Below, piece by piece: positions 13,101 through 26,500 of a stretch of 64,000 bases of DNA. The position numbers and the translations under genes were made by a program. The stretch's first letter is position 1, and each line of letters begins with the position of its first letter. The DNA lies in assembly GCA_025618425.1 (NCBI GenBank), contig CM046832.1, positions 26,502,974 through 26,566,973 of the forward strand. Direction: 5' to 3'. The DNA is from Heliocidaris tuberculata (lineage: Eukaryota > Echinodermata > Echinoidea > Camarodonta > Echinometridae). The notes beneath the pieces are model-generated. The model made no database searches. It had not been told where the DNA came from and worked only from the letters and a program-made list of their open reading frames with translations.

Positions 13101-16100
13101 GATTTGGTCTTTCTTATGATGGGTTGTTTTTCATATGAATAGGTTTCAATGGCAGGATAAAGCAACCTAAAATGTCATACATAACAGCCACAATTCCAAT
13201 TTTATACTCTACATCAGTTTCATGAATCAATACGGGTCCCAAACTGGTAGATGATGTTTTGATAGATATTGTTTCATATCGGCAGTGTACTATTTGACCT
13301 TTAAATGTTACTGTGCAATTCAGGTATTTGCTCATTTCAATATCAAGCATTAGAGATAAAGCTTAATCTTAACATATGTGTTTAATCAGTACTTATTAGA
13401 CAAAGTGCAAAGGTTTAAAAAGTGGAATCTCAACATTATCAGGGTTTTATAGGACAGGTAAATATGCTGAGCCAAGTTGAATTTTAGGGATAAGGGAAGT
13501 ACGCAGCTGAGATAGCATGTTATTACTGGGTTGTTGATATTTCTGTGTACATGTAGTTTAACCTCTGTGAAGCACTATGTGAAATTTCTCTTTTAATTAC
13601 CTAATTTTCAAACTTCTGTGTACAATCTTTTTTTAGGAACAAATATGTCCGCAAATATTAATTGCGAAAAAAGAAAGGCAATTATACCACTTTGATGTAA
13701 AGTTCCCTTTCTCCAAAACAAAAAGAAAAGAACAGAAAAGAAAATCAAATGAGAGGTGTTGCCCATTAGAACCATACAGGGGGCCCTATCCCCAGGACAT
13801 CTGTAGCTCTGTCTTTTTGAAGAGTTTCTCTCTTATGTATTTATTGAGCTGATGAACTCCCTGTACTCATGTTTTCATGATCTGGCATCGATAAGAAGCA
13901 TGCATAACACAAGATCGAAAAGTTTGATTCTGTGCTGTCTGTTTACAGTTAAGCAAATATTATGACTCCAGGGCCCTGTGTCATAAAATTTGTTATTAGT
14001 AATAAGTTAAAATCATTGATATAAGGTTCTGAAATCATTGCATTTGATTGACTGCTACCAAATTTGTCAAAATAGTAAGACAGTTGTTATTCATAACAAG
14101 TTTTATTAAACAGGGCCCAGGTGTTTCCCTCTTGCAATGTTGCAATATCCTCATTCCTCACCTTTCAATGCCTCTATTTGGTAAGAAAACCATCTCTCTG
14201 TGCCAAGGTTATGACGTTTTGAAAATCAGCGATATTGCCATTGGCGGCCTCAAATTTTCTTTTGACAGGTAGTTGATTTCGTCAGGGGAAAACACCTTTG
14301 TATTCAGATGTCAACATCTGTAAAATCTCTGGTTTTATTTTCCAGAATGTCCTGTAAAGCAAGTGAAATGATATCTCTCAAATTTGGTATTGGTATTGGT
14401 ATTGGTATTGTCATTTTCATTGCTTATATATAATTTTTATGTTCTTCTGAGGATAAAGGGAAAGTTTGGTTAATATTTTTATTTTATAGGGAGGAATGTA
14501 GCTGTACTTTCCTGATGCCTTTATTATCTATTCTATGATTTGATGTTTTATAGAGGGTTAATTTGTGTTTGAAGCTTGTGTGATGTTTCAATACAAACCA
14601 CTGAGTAAAATAAATCACCTACATTCTAGTAATAAGTTATATTAAAGAGTACCAATCACCAAAAAATATTTTGCTCTGTATGTTAGGGATTCCATGTCGC
14701 CATACGATATTCAAAGTATGAGCTTCAAATATTAATTTCATAAAGAGATATTGCTAGTTTGAATACTTTCTAAATAAACATTACTGTGACTTGCCAGTAG
14801 ACTAATCGACGGACCTGTACGCACTTGTACAAAATAGGGCCCGTGGGGAACCATATTTCGAGTTCGGTTCCGCGTGAGGGGGTTTTATGTGTAACTTAAT
14901 TTTCTTCATACTCCTTAAACCATTAACCCACCATAGCAGGTCAGGTAAAGTTTTTTTTAGGTTAAATGTATACATTCTAGTCATACACAAATTATTTTTT
15001 CAGGTGATTGGTACTCAAATCATATTACATTGAAAATGTGCTTACATATGTTTCTAGCCATGAGTAACTTAAATGCACAATAACCACACCACAATTTGCA
15101 GTGAATCATCTTTCCTAAGCATTTTTTATATGAAATTCATAAGATATAAACCTCTCTCTGCATTAAAATGGATCAATATTATCTGCCTCATGCACTATTT
15201 TGCTTTTAAGATATGAAATAAAGTATGACAACTGAATGTAATATTACTCAAAACTTTCCTGTGTTAAAATTAAATCCATATCATTTTCTCCCCTATCCAG
15301 TCGCACCAGCAAGGCATTCCATTCTCAGCTGACGATCAAGCAGTGCGGAGTCGAGAAATGCTACACAGATGCCTTGGACGTCTTCCTGAGGGCGCTAGAC
15401 GTCCCTCACCAACACGGCATCGTCCATGCCTCAGTAAGACAGTATCTTCATAGGATGGTGGTGTGTTTAGAGGAAGCTGTATTACCCTATGTACCGGTAG
15501 CTGTGGAGCATCTCTTGAAGAAGTCTGAAGCCAGGGACCTGCACAAGTTTATGCCCCTTATCAACCAAATCATCTCAAAGTTCAAGGTGAGGAGGGAGGA
15601 ACAGTGGGTGAATTCAAGTTCGGTGTTGACAGCTGGTGTTGGTGTTGGGGCAAAACTAGCACCAGCCACAACACCGAACCTAAATGAAGCTGGTGCTGGG
15701 ACTGACTTCACTAGGTGTTGAGCTATCAATAATGTGATTGGTATTATTTTTATAAACCCGAATTCGGTGTTGGGGCTAGAATCAGCAGCCCAATTCATGC
15801 TCTCAACACCAACACCAACACCAACACCAACACCAACACCAACACCGAACTTGAAATCACCCATTGGGGGGGTTAAGATCTTGGACTGATATTGAACTTT
15901 AGTCCACAATATGTGGGCCATCATTCTTTGGGATTTGGAATGTGTAATTTTATATACAAACTCTCCATCTGTCAGTCAATCCATCTGTCCATCATTTGGT
16001 TTCAGAATGTGTAATTTTATCTACTCACTCTTCTTCTGTCAGTCAATCCGTCTGTCCATCATTTGGTTTCAGAATGTGTAATTTTATCTGCTCACTCTTC

Positions 16101-19100
16101 TTCTGTCAGTCAATCCGTCTGTCCATCATTTGGTTTCAGAATGTGTAATTTTATCTACAAACTTTCCTATCAGTCAATCCATCTATCAATTTCACTGTCC
16201 TGTTTACGTGTCCATCTGTCTGTTTGTGTAACACCGTTTACCACAACATCATGGAAGGGTGATGAAGTTTGAAACTTTGCATAGATATTAGAAGTGTATT
16301 ATGACAGGATAAGGTGAAAGTTTACATTATAGAAGTGATAGTGTTTGCGTGATCTCTGCGGTATGATTGCTCAAGAATCTTTGTCCAATACTGAACTCAA
16401 TCGAGGAAACAATAGGCAGTTAATCAAAACATGTTTAAAAGGTTAACTTTATAACCACTTGATAACCCCAAAGTAATTGTCCTCATTACTTAAATGTCAG
16501 TCATATGTTCATCATGTGCTTGAATAACCATTGTTCATTGTATCTCACTAAAAAGTGCATGATTAGATAACACAAAGAGAGATACAAGGTCCACCTTGAG
16601 TAAAGGGTATTCACCATCTGTATGTGAGACAATGGTTGTCCAGGGACTTCTGTTGGAATACTGTCAAATTCTTAGTGGGTTAGAATAACATACCACTGTG
16701 TATTTGTGAAGAGTCTTTATTAGCTGTCATTGTCAGAGCTGTAATCAAACAAATTGAGTGATGGTCAAAGGTAGCTTGCGGCCTTGGTAAAAGGTTACAT
16801 GAATTTGTGATAATGGTATCTTAAGGCATTTTGTCCTTTTTGACAAAATTGTCAGGGGAGCTAATGGTATGTGAAACAAATGCAGCCCAATAAATACCTG
16901 TTACTTTTACCACACCTTTTTAGAAGAGTCCATACTGACACAGCAGTTAAAAAGTGCATGGATATGATGATCTTTCTATTGTAGCAAATATGAAGATTTT
17001 GAGTTTTTTCTATTGTTTGATTTTGTTGGGATCACATCTGCATAAATGGGATACAGTTGATATAATTATATTGTGCAATAATCCAGAAACTAGCCCATTG
17101 CATTGGATGCTAGAATTGATGGAATGAAAATAAAGAAACTGATAATGAATTGAGTAAAGGATGGGGCACATATGTCATTGTTTTAAACATGTGATTTTGA
17201 TCTTGGCAGTAATATTTGAATTTTTAAATATTATTGAATGTCAATAAGTATGTTACAACACTCTCTTTATTTGCTCTGTCATCAGAAAACCATCATCCGG
17301 TTCCTCCAAGCAGTGTTTATGCCCATCGTAAGGACCATCGATACAGTCTTGAAACAACCAGCTGAAGAAGCCGATACCCAAGCTACCATTGATAAACAGA
17401 CTTTAAGGAGATGCTACTTTCAGTTCCTCCAATGCATTGCAATGAACGATTGTCTGGAGGTTATTAGTCACCAAGGTAAGTCATGAATATATGCAAATGT
17501 ATTTGATATGAATAGTCATCTTTTGATTATGACGTGATTATCATGATGCGCTGGCCAAGTGAAATACGAACAAAGCCTTTAAGGTAATCTGCTGCCTGAT
17601 TTTACCTTATTGTTTTTGTTGGTAATTGTGAATGATTTTGTTACTGTTAGGTCGTCATTTTTACGAACTGACGAATCCGCGCACGTGCGCAAATACGCGC
17701 TTTGGAGAAAACAGTTTTAGGAATCTTGTTTGAATGGCCAGTGCTTCCTTATTCCGTATATATATACATAATACTATACACCATTTCAAAATTAAAGTCA
17801 TAAGCTTTCCTTTGATAAATATATCGATACATGAAATTATGCAACGAAAGCAAATTCCATTATCTAAGAACATCTAGATCTATAAATTTGTACCCGCCAA
17901 TTCACGTTTCTGCGCACTGCGCACGGATTCGTCAGTTTGTAAAAACGACGATGATATAATCCAACTTATTCCTGACACCCCTCAACCCAACACTACTCTC
18001 AAGGCAAGAAAGAAAAACATACCTTACGAAGCCTGGTTCAGACATGACCTGATGCGGCAAACGGCCTCAAATGAACGACATGTAATTGAGTGGGCAAGTG
18101 GAGGTGGAAAAAAAACTGATTACATGCAACAGATGCCCCAAAGCATACTTAGCATAAATTTCATGTGTAATGGAAAGATACAGGCATGTGGACCACACTG
18201 TGCGTATGTCATTTTACTTTGCTGCCATATTGGTTTTTGTTTTGTTTTGTTTTTGTTGGCGATGGCGTAATATGCAAAATGTGAACGAGGCTTCCAGCAT
18301 GTGCAATGAGATCTATGCTCCTTTGCATGAAGGTACTGATTAGACACTAGTTGCAATTAAATTGCAATTTAATTGCAATTTACCTACTTAGTGTCAGCCA
18401 ATCAGAATCCAACTTGGACCAAGCTACAACGTTCTGATTGGCCACAGTGCAATAGAGCCTAGACTTTGTTGCAGACTGGAAGAGTTGACGTAGTGAGTTT
18501 CATTTTCCATGTAAATACAGTATATGCTTTAAAGGGATTGATTAACTTTGCCCAGGATTGAAAAAAAAATCACTGTTCCAGCTAATTCTGTAATCATAAT
18601 TGCAAACCTTTAGGTCAGACAGGAATCGCTTGAGTTTTATAAGCTGATCGGTCGTCTATGTATCAAGATATTTACGATTGAACATTGATGTCGGGATAGA
18701 GTACCACCGAACCCTAAAGAAATCTTACGGTTGGCATACCTTGCTCTATCACAGAATACCGTACGGGCTGGAAACCCGCTCCGAAATCGCCAAGCGCTGG
18801 TGCTTGGTTTTTGTGACTGCAGCGCAGCGACGAAGCCGAGCGACTTGCGCTAGCGATTAATCACGATTTTCTCTTTTTTAGCAGAGTAAACAGGTTCCAT
18901 TTTATCTCATACTTTCACATATCCTTAATTATATATGTAGTTAGAGGAGTGCACACAATTCACTGGCATTTGAGCTGATTTCACAATTTCTCACAAAGTT
19001 AATCAATCCCTTTAATTAAGAACTCTAGGAGTGGGGGTGTTATTTGCTAAAATCTACTCTCAAGATTAGTGTATCAGAATCAGAAAGATTACTTTATTAG

Positions 19101-20518
19101 GAAACCTAATAGTAATTACTCAATACAAACAACATATTTTTGTAGATCAAAGATGAATGGGGCAATTGGTAGGAGTGGTCATTCCCCCCCCCCCCCCCTT
19201 CTTCTTCCTCTTTCTTTCTTTTTTCCTAGTAATGAATATAAGCCTGAAAAGGTGCTCAATCAGATGCTTTTCGTAGCTTTATATGAATTTATTTTTAGTC
19301 TAGAAACCATCGAGGTCTAATTAATTATTTTATCCAGGGGTTAGTGATGATTAATGACCAGAAAATATTTATCACATGTAGTTTTAGTTTCTTTGGGTTT
19401 ATTAGGTTATAATGGAATCTGAATCTCAATTTTTGTACTCTTTTGCAAAGTAATTAATCAACATTTGGCAACTTTGCAACTATTGAAGATAGATTAGCCA
19501 ATTGGCTGGTAGATTAGTACATTCTTCAAATGGATTTTTTTTTTTTTTTTCAGTACCAGTGTTTCCGTATTCTGTTTCAGTCTCAGTGACAGTGATAGGG
19601 AGGAACTTATAAATGAATAATTGTATTTTTAAAAATATACTTGATCACAATACTTCTAATGATTTATAAAAAAACAGATTTAGCTGGAAATTGATCATAT
19701 AACAGGAAATTTAATTGTGTGTCATTACCTCTGTTGATGAATATCGGAATACATAGAAAATAAAAGAGAAGATTTATATTTTACAAACTCTATTAATCAC
19801 AACTTTGAAGTACAGTGTATTGTGATAAGTCATATGTTCATATTTCAGTATACAGTGTATAAATAAGAACACTGACATTATAGACCTTGGGCCTGTAACA
19901 TAAAGAGATCAATTGTAACTCTTCAGTACATGGTTTGCCATAGACTTACGATCAATTGTATCTCTTCAGTACATGTTTGCCATAGACTTATGATTGATAT
20001 CAATCGTAAGATTAATTGTATCTCTTTATGTTACAGACCCCTGGGGTGGTATTATGAGGACCATTTTATCTCTAAAATTGGTTATTTTTTATCTTTTTGA
20101 AAAAAAGTGGTATTCTGAGACTACATTTTATCCCTGATTTTATCTCGTATTTCATCTCAGTATCATATCTCTTGTATGCATATACATGTTGTACGCATGA
20201 TATGTGCAACTTAAAATGCTTACGCCCATCATATTTGTGGGAAAGATAAAATTAAACTTAAATGGGCGTGTCTTAGATGAGATAAAATCTCACTAAAATG
20301 GTTCTCAGAATACCGATTTAAACAGATTTTAAGGGGTTTTTTTATCTCACCGACTTAAAATCTCAGATTTTATCTGAGATAAATTGAATCTCAGAATACA
20401 CCCCCAGGAATTGCTTTTAGCACTTTACTGAAAAGGTTACATTCATTTAAAGGAATGAAATATGTTGTTTTAGTAGTGAAATTAAAATTTTCTGTATGAA
20501 GCTACATAGTATGTTCGT

Positions 20519-20586
<68 letters not shown>

Positions 20587-23500
20587 GGTTTACCTTTGAT
20601 ATTATTTTTTATTACATCCAATCATTCTGTTGTAGTACATTGATGATTGATTGATTCATACATAATGCAATAGATATGCACTGACTGACATGTAGAACTT
20701 AAAAAAAGAGGATGAATGAGGTATAAACATATGGTTCGATATTGAATTGCACTTCCTGTAATTTGTTTAGCTTTGTACCATCTGGCATGTGTTATATTAT
20801 ATTATAAAACGGGTTCAAGAATGTAGCCATCCTGATTGGTCAAACAACATCACGTGACCGTGCAAAAAAAAAGTGATAACGCACGGCGAGGGGACTAACG
20901 CACGGCTAATCCGGATCAAACACTAAGATTGTAAGAAAACACTAAAATTGTAGACCCGTTTTATAAAACTATTAATACATGGTTGTGAGTTCGTGCGTTA
21001 GTGCGATCCAGCAACACGCAGGTTTTTATCGTGGTGTCTAACACACTCGGCTACGCCTCGTGTGTTAGTACACCACGATAAAAACCTTTGTGTTGCCAGA
21101 TCGCACTAACGCACTCCCAACCATGTATTAATAGTATATTTGTATTCTCTGTAAACAGAAAAATGTATCGATGGCATTGTAACTAAGCATTTTGGGTAGT
21201 AAGCTAACTGAATTGTCATGTAGGCATCATAGTAATGTACATTTTAATTTGAGGCCATGAAATAATTGAAAATAGTCATATTTCCTAAAGCATGAGTATG
21301 TAGATTAATTGAAATATGAATCATTGCTGTGCTGCAAAGATTTTGGTAGTGTTGATTAATTACTGTTGAAGATAGTCCTTCCAGAGAACCCTTGGTTCTG
21401 AATTGTTCATTCTACTATCTTTGTATTAATGAATAGAACATTCCCCTAAACTATATTATCTTGAAACCCTATTATACATAAAATATCAGACAAGATTTCT
21501 GAAAGGCATTTTGAATGACAGTGGTTTCAGGTTTTTGCATCATCATCATTGAACATAAAAAAACTAAAAAATTTACTGGTATACATAGAATTTTTTTTTT
21601 TTTTTTACTGGTATATGTCAGTAGTTAGGGACAGAATATTATGCAGGATGTGAATCGTGTGTGAAATGGTATATTTCTGTCTAATTTTTTCATGTTTAGA
21701 TTGTATTTGCTAGTGAGGATTTCATAAAAATCCCTTTGCCAACATTTCATATTGTCTGTTTAAGATAAGAGGATGTTGAATCTTCAATATTTATTACCTA
21801 TTATGGCTTTCAGATAACAATATTGCTATAAAAACCACCTTAAGTTTGTGTTTATCCCAGTTAAAATGACAACTAACCCACAATAATTGGATAATTCTGT
21901 CATGTCATAAGAACTGCAGTACTTCCCATTTCTTTTCTTCTTTTTTTTCTCTAGTTATTGTTTCTTTCTTTTGTTTCAGAGCAACCATGTTTTGAGGAGG
22001 TATTATTGAGCGTGGTTCGTGCCACAATTGAGGAACCAGATCCTGTGGTAAGTGTGTTTAATTCTGTTCATAGCTTTATTTAACTTTTATAGGCCCTTTT
22101 ATAGGCATTATAAAGTATATATAATCTTTGTAATGTATATATCATTTCTCTGACATTATATGATCTATTCATCTTCCTGTTCATCTTCTTTTTTAATAAT
22201 ACATGATCTTTTTATTGTCTGTTTTTATTTACCAGTCTTCTGGTCTTATTGTAAGCTTATACAGCTTCCCTGATAAAGCAATCTCTTCTAAATGTCATCT
22301 GTTTTTTTTGTTTTTTTTTGTTGTAAAGCACTCTCATGACCTTTCCATAGTTTCTATGAAATGTAGGAGATGTGACCATAATATCCTTTAGATCCCTTGT
22401 GGTTTGTTTACGAGGTGAATGTACAGAAATGTCTGTTTGATTCTTCAATGTCTTTGTCCTAAATATTGTGCAGTATATTGTACTATGTGAACTGATGTTA
22501 TGCAATGAAATTGAGATTAAGGCACACATGCCTCACATATGGTCATTTTTTTTCTTTGTTGTTTGTTTTGTTTTAAATAATTATGAAGGAACCCATGAGA
22601 GTAAATATATTCTTACATATGTATATTAACAAACATACAGACACACACACAATGAATATAGATCTGGAAAATCCCAAAAGAGCCATTACGAGAAATCTTA
22701 ATGTAGAATTTTGGTCATTTTCTGTCAATTTTTCTCAACTTGATTAAAGGGCAATCCAACCTTGGTAATGAGATAATTTGTGTGAAAGCAGAAAAATAAG
22801 AAAAACAGAACGGTGAAAGTTTGAAAGAAATCAGACAAGGAATGGAATAAGAAAGTTATGGATGTTTGAAAAATGAGACCACTACATCTATGTGAATCTC
22901 AAACTGGCAATTTGGTGATTCGATTGTGACTTGTTTGTGGACAACTCTCCCATTTGTCGTACACAAAAATATCATTAATTTGCGGTTTTCTTCGAGGCGC
23001 TTTTACCCTCGGGGCAGTACTCAGAATATATTGGAGATAGCATATTGTTATAGGTCCTCATGAAAGAAAGAGATCCTACTGAGTAATACATTTTGAAAAA
23101 AGTGACATTTTAGTCATTTTGTGTGTTGGGGTGAATGGGGAGTTGTCCAAAGCTACATCACAGTGACATTACCTATTCGGCCAATTTGAAATTCCCATAT
23201 GTATAGCGATTACAACTTTCAAAAATTCCTAACTTTCTTATTGCTTGTCCGATTTCGTTCAAACTTTCACCAATCGGCTTCTCTGATTTTTCCTCTTTCT
23301 TTCAAAGCGACTTGCTATTAAGATTGGATTTCCCTTTAAGTAGTAGCCATATGATGAATTAGTCATGGTAACATGCCTATAGCCAGGTTAATAATGTCAT
23401 TGCAGTGAGAACAGTATTGATACCGATGAGGCTACCCATTATAAACATGACATATTATCATTGGTGTTGTTTTTAAAGTGTACCAATCACCTGAAAAAAT

Positions 23501-26500
23501 AATTTGTGTACAGCTAGAAAGTATAAAATCAACCCCAAAGAACTTTGTCTGGTATTCTATAGGTCAACAGTTAATGAGTATGAAGGAAATAAAGGATAAC
23601 ATGAAAATGCTCACGCGGAACCGAACTCAGAGTTTGGTTCCGCGCGAGCCTTTACCTTGGCGAGTGCGTACAGGTGCATCAAGTGGTCTACTTTCGAGTC
23701 GCTTTTACCCTTATAGAGAGAGTAATTAAAATTGCAATATCTCTTTATAGAATTAATATTCAAAGCCCATATTTTGAATATGGTATAATGACATGCAACT
23801 TCTAACATACAGAGCAAAATTATTGTTGGTGATTGGTACCCTTTAATAATGATGATGATGATCTTAAATTAATGTGTAATAATTTCCTGTTTATTGTCCA
23901 GATGATCAAGACATGCTTCAACATCCTGAAGAGATTGATAGAGTCTTGGGGTGGGAACGGAGGAATGCCTCTCTTTAGAGATTTCATCTACAAGTATGTC
24001 ATTCCGGCCTGCTTCTTAGCTCCTCTCCAGAAGACCTTTGACCTCTCTGATGCACAAACCGTTATGGTGAATAAAATCCATCTTTCTATATATGATGATA
24101 GAGAGAGAGAGAGAGAAAGAAAGAAAAAGTGCCATATTGTTTGTTACAATAAAATGTTATAATTGTGATGTATCATGCTTCAATTAAACAGATCTTTCAC
24201 TTTCTCAATAAGATTTGATTTTTAGTTTTATTTTGTAATTGCTTTTTATGTGAAGTGTATTTTTATGATTTCCTGACTGATATCAAAATGATGGAGGAAA
24301 AATGATTCAAACTATTTTTTTTTGTTGATAATATATAGATTCAAATTATTCTCACTTCAAATATTGTGCTGTTTATTAATGTTCCTTTGAACAAAGAACC
24401 ATAGATGTTGATGAAACATTAATCAAATTGAAAACTATAATATGATTATTAGATTGTGGCTTAGAGTTCTTATACTTTCTTCCGTATTATCATAAGGAAC
24501 TAAATCCATATTTCAGAATTATCAGTACCTTTTATCAGAATGGAAATTTTTACAAAAAGGTTTATAAATCATAGACTCCAACTGTAATAGGTTTTTTTTC
24601 TTCTAAGACTAATTCCTCATTTCTTTATCCTCTACAGGCCTTAGCTGAAGCTTCAACAGTACTTAAGAGTATTTACACTAAAGATGGATTAAACCTAATC
24701 CAGTATCTTCAAACAGAATGCTTTATGTCTCTGCCAGTCCATGTGGACACAGACTCCGCCCAGGTGAGTTTACACTTCCATACTTTCAACTAAACCTCAA
24801 GCCCAATTTCTTATGTCTCTGTAAAGATAAAGTTGAGGTCTAGTCATGCGATTATTTTGTGGGAAAAAAAGAAAGTCTGGAAGCGATTGGAAAAGGTTGA
24901 TTATGTTGTACATAGGAAGAGGTGTATGCTCTCGGGTTTTGGAATCAAAATGAGAAAAAAATTGAGAGATCAACAATAGCTGCAAGACATTCGCCGATGA
25001 TGGCACTATACAGTGCGTATCAAAAGAAGTATACCCAACTTTGGTAGCTTCTAATTAAGAACCTATTACCTCTATGGGCTTAAAATTTATTTCAGTAAAG
25101 AGCAACTTATCTTCTGTCAAATGATATCTTATTCATAACCGTGCTGCAATGGATGACTGAGCAGCAGGCTTTTAAAAAGTATTGTCAAAATCCTCTTATA
25201 CCAAGTCTGGGCTAAAGCCACGAATTTGCGTCAAAACCAATTATGCATATGTTATTCCAGTTCGAAAGCAGTAATGCTTAGTTATTTCAATTGATTTTGT
25301 GCATATGAATTGAAAAGTTGTTAATGTCAACCCAAACTCAAGAATAGGCTTATTATAAGCATAATTTATGATATTTTCTTTGCCATGCTGACACCATCTC
25401 GGTTTCATCCGCATCCCTTATTTAAGGAAAGCCTTTTTATTGAGTCATTCAGAATGGACAAAGTTTGTTTGAGAAGCTATCTTTTTTTAGGAAAGTCTAC
25501 TATTAATTACTTTGGTAATTCTCAACACATGTATCCTTCCTTATATTTTTTCAGTCTTTAAAGTCAGTAAACCATTGAGTTCATTGAGTTCATGTGCTAT
25601 TCGAGGATAACACCTTATGCTGGTGAAATGGTGCACTGCAGCACGTTTTTAGTTATCATGAGACAAGGAGTTAGAAGGCGGTTAAAATAAAATGAGACTA
25701 TCATATGGATTGAAACAAGATCATGTGAAAGCTTAGATACCCTGCATCGCTTTATACAATGAAGCATTGAAGCATGAAAGAGAATTCATCTTTTAAAAGG
25801 TTTCTAGCCTGAAGTAACACATTCGTATGGCTTGACCAACATTCATTGCATCAGCCCTAACTTGGAACAAGGAGATTTTGACAACAATTTTTTTAAATAC
25901 TGATGCTCAGTCATCTGTGGCAAAAAAAAAAATGAATGAGGTATCATTAGACAGAAAACAAGTTACTCTTTGCCTTGAAATAGATTTCAAGATCACATTG
26001 ATTATAGCTTTTTAATTAGGGGCTATCAAAGTTGGGTATTCTTTTTTTGGATATGCACTGTATTACTTTTGTTGTGACGCCTACATCTGGCACAGGCACG
26101 TGTTATGAGTTTTCCTATTGATCAGCTGATATGTTTTATTCAAGAGTGGGTCTAAAATACTATCGAAAGGTGACTTAAACATTGATTAAATCATTTCAAT
26201 GTTTATGGGGTTCCGTTGCATAGCAACAGTGTGCTGGTCAGAGGAAAATGATAGTACTGTATCATGTCGTTCGTAGCCGTGTCTGTCGATGCAAGGCTGA
26301 AGTAAGTTGACTGACGCACACCAATAGCAATATACTGTAAGCGAAAGGTCCGGAAGTGGACAGCACAATTGAAACTGGACCCACTGCTCCCGCATCGTGC
26401 GTCAGCAAATCAAAAGCAAGCATTTGATGAATATCTGTTGACGTCCTCTAGCTGCTGAATAGTTTTATTTATTGTTGATCCTTCGAATTGACTTAATAAT

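Noticed and set aside
15487..15924. 145-codon minus-strand frame with Gly-Val repeats
   Set aside because: Shadow of XPOT exon f and the ACACCA-rich MITE arm.
15935..16190. CRISPR-like array
   Set aside because: Contiguous 67-bp tandem units without unique spacers, in animal DNA.
17238..17285. ATG at 17238 as a start for the exon g frame
   Set aside because: It lies upstream of the ATCAG acceptor; the frame merely stays open into the intron.
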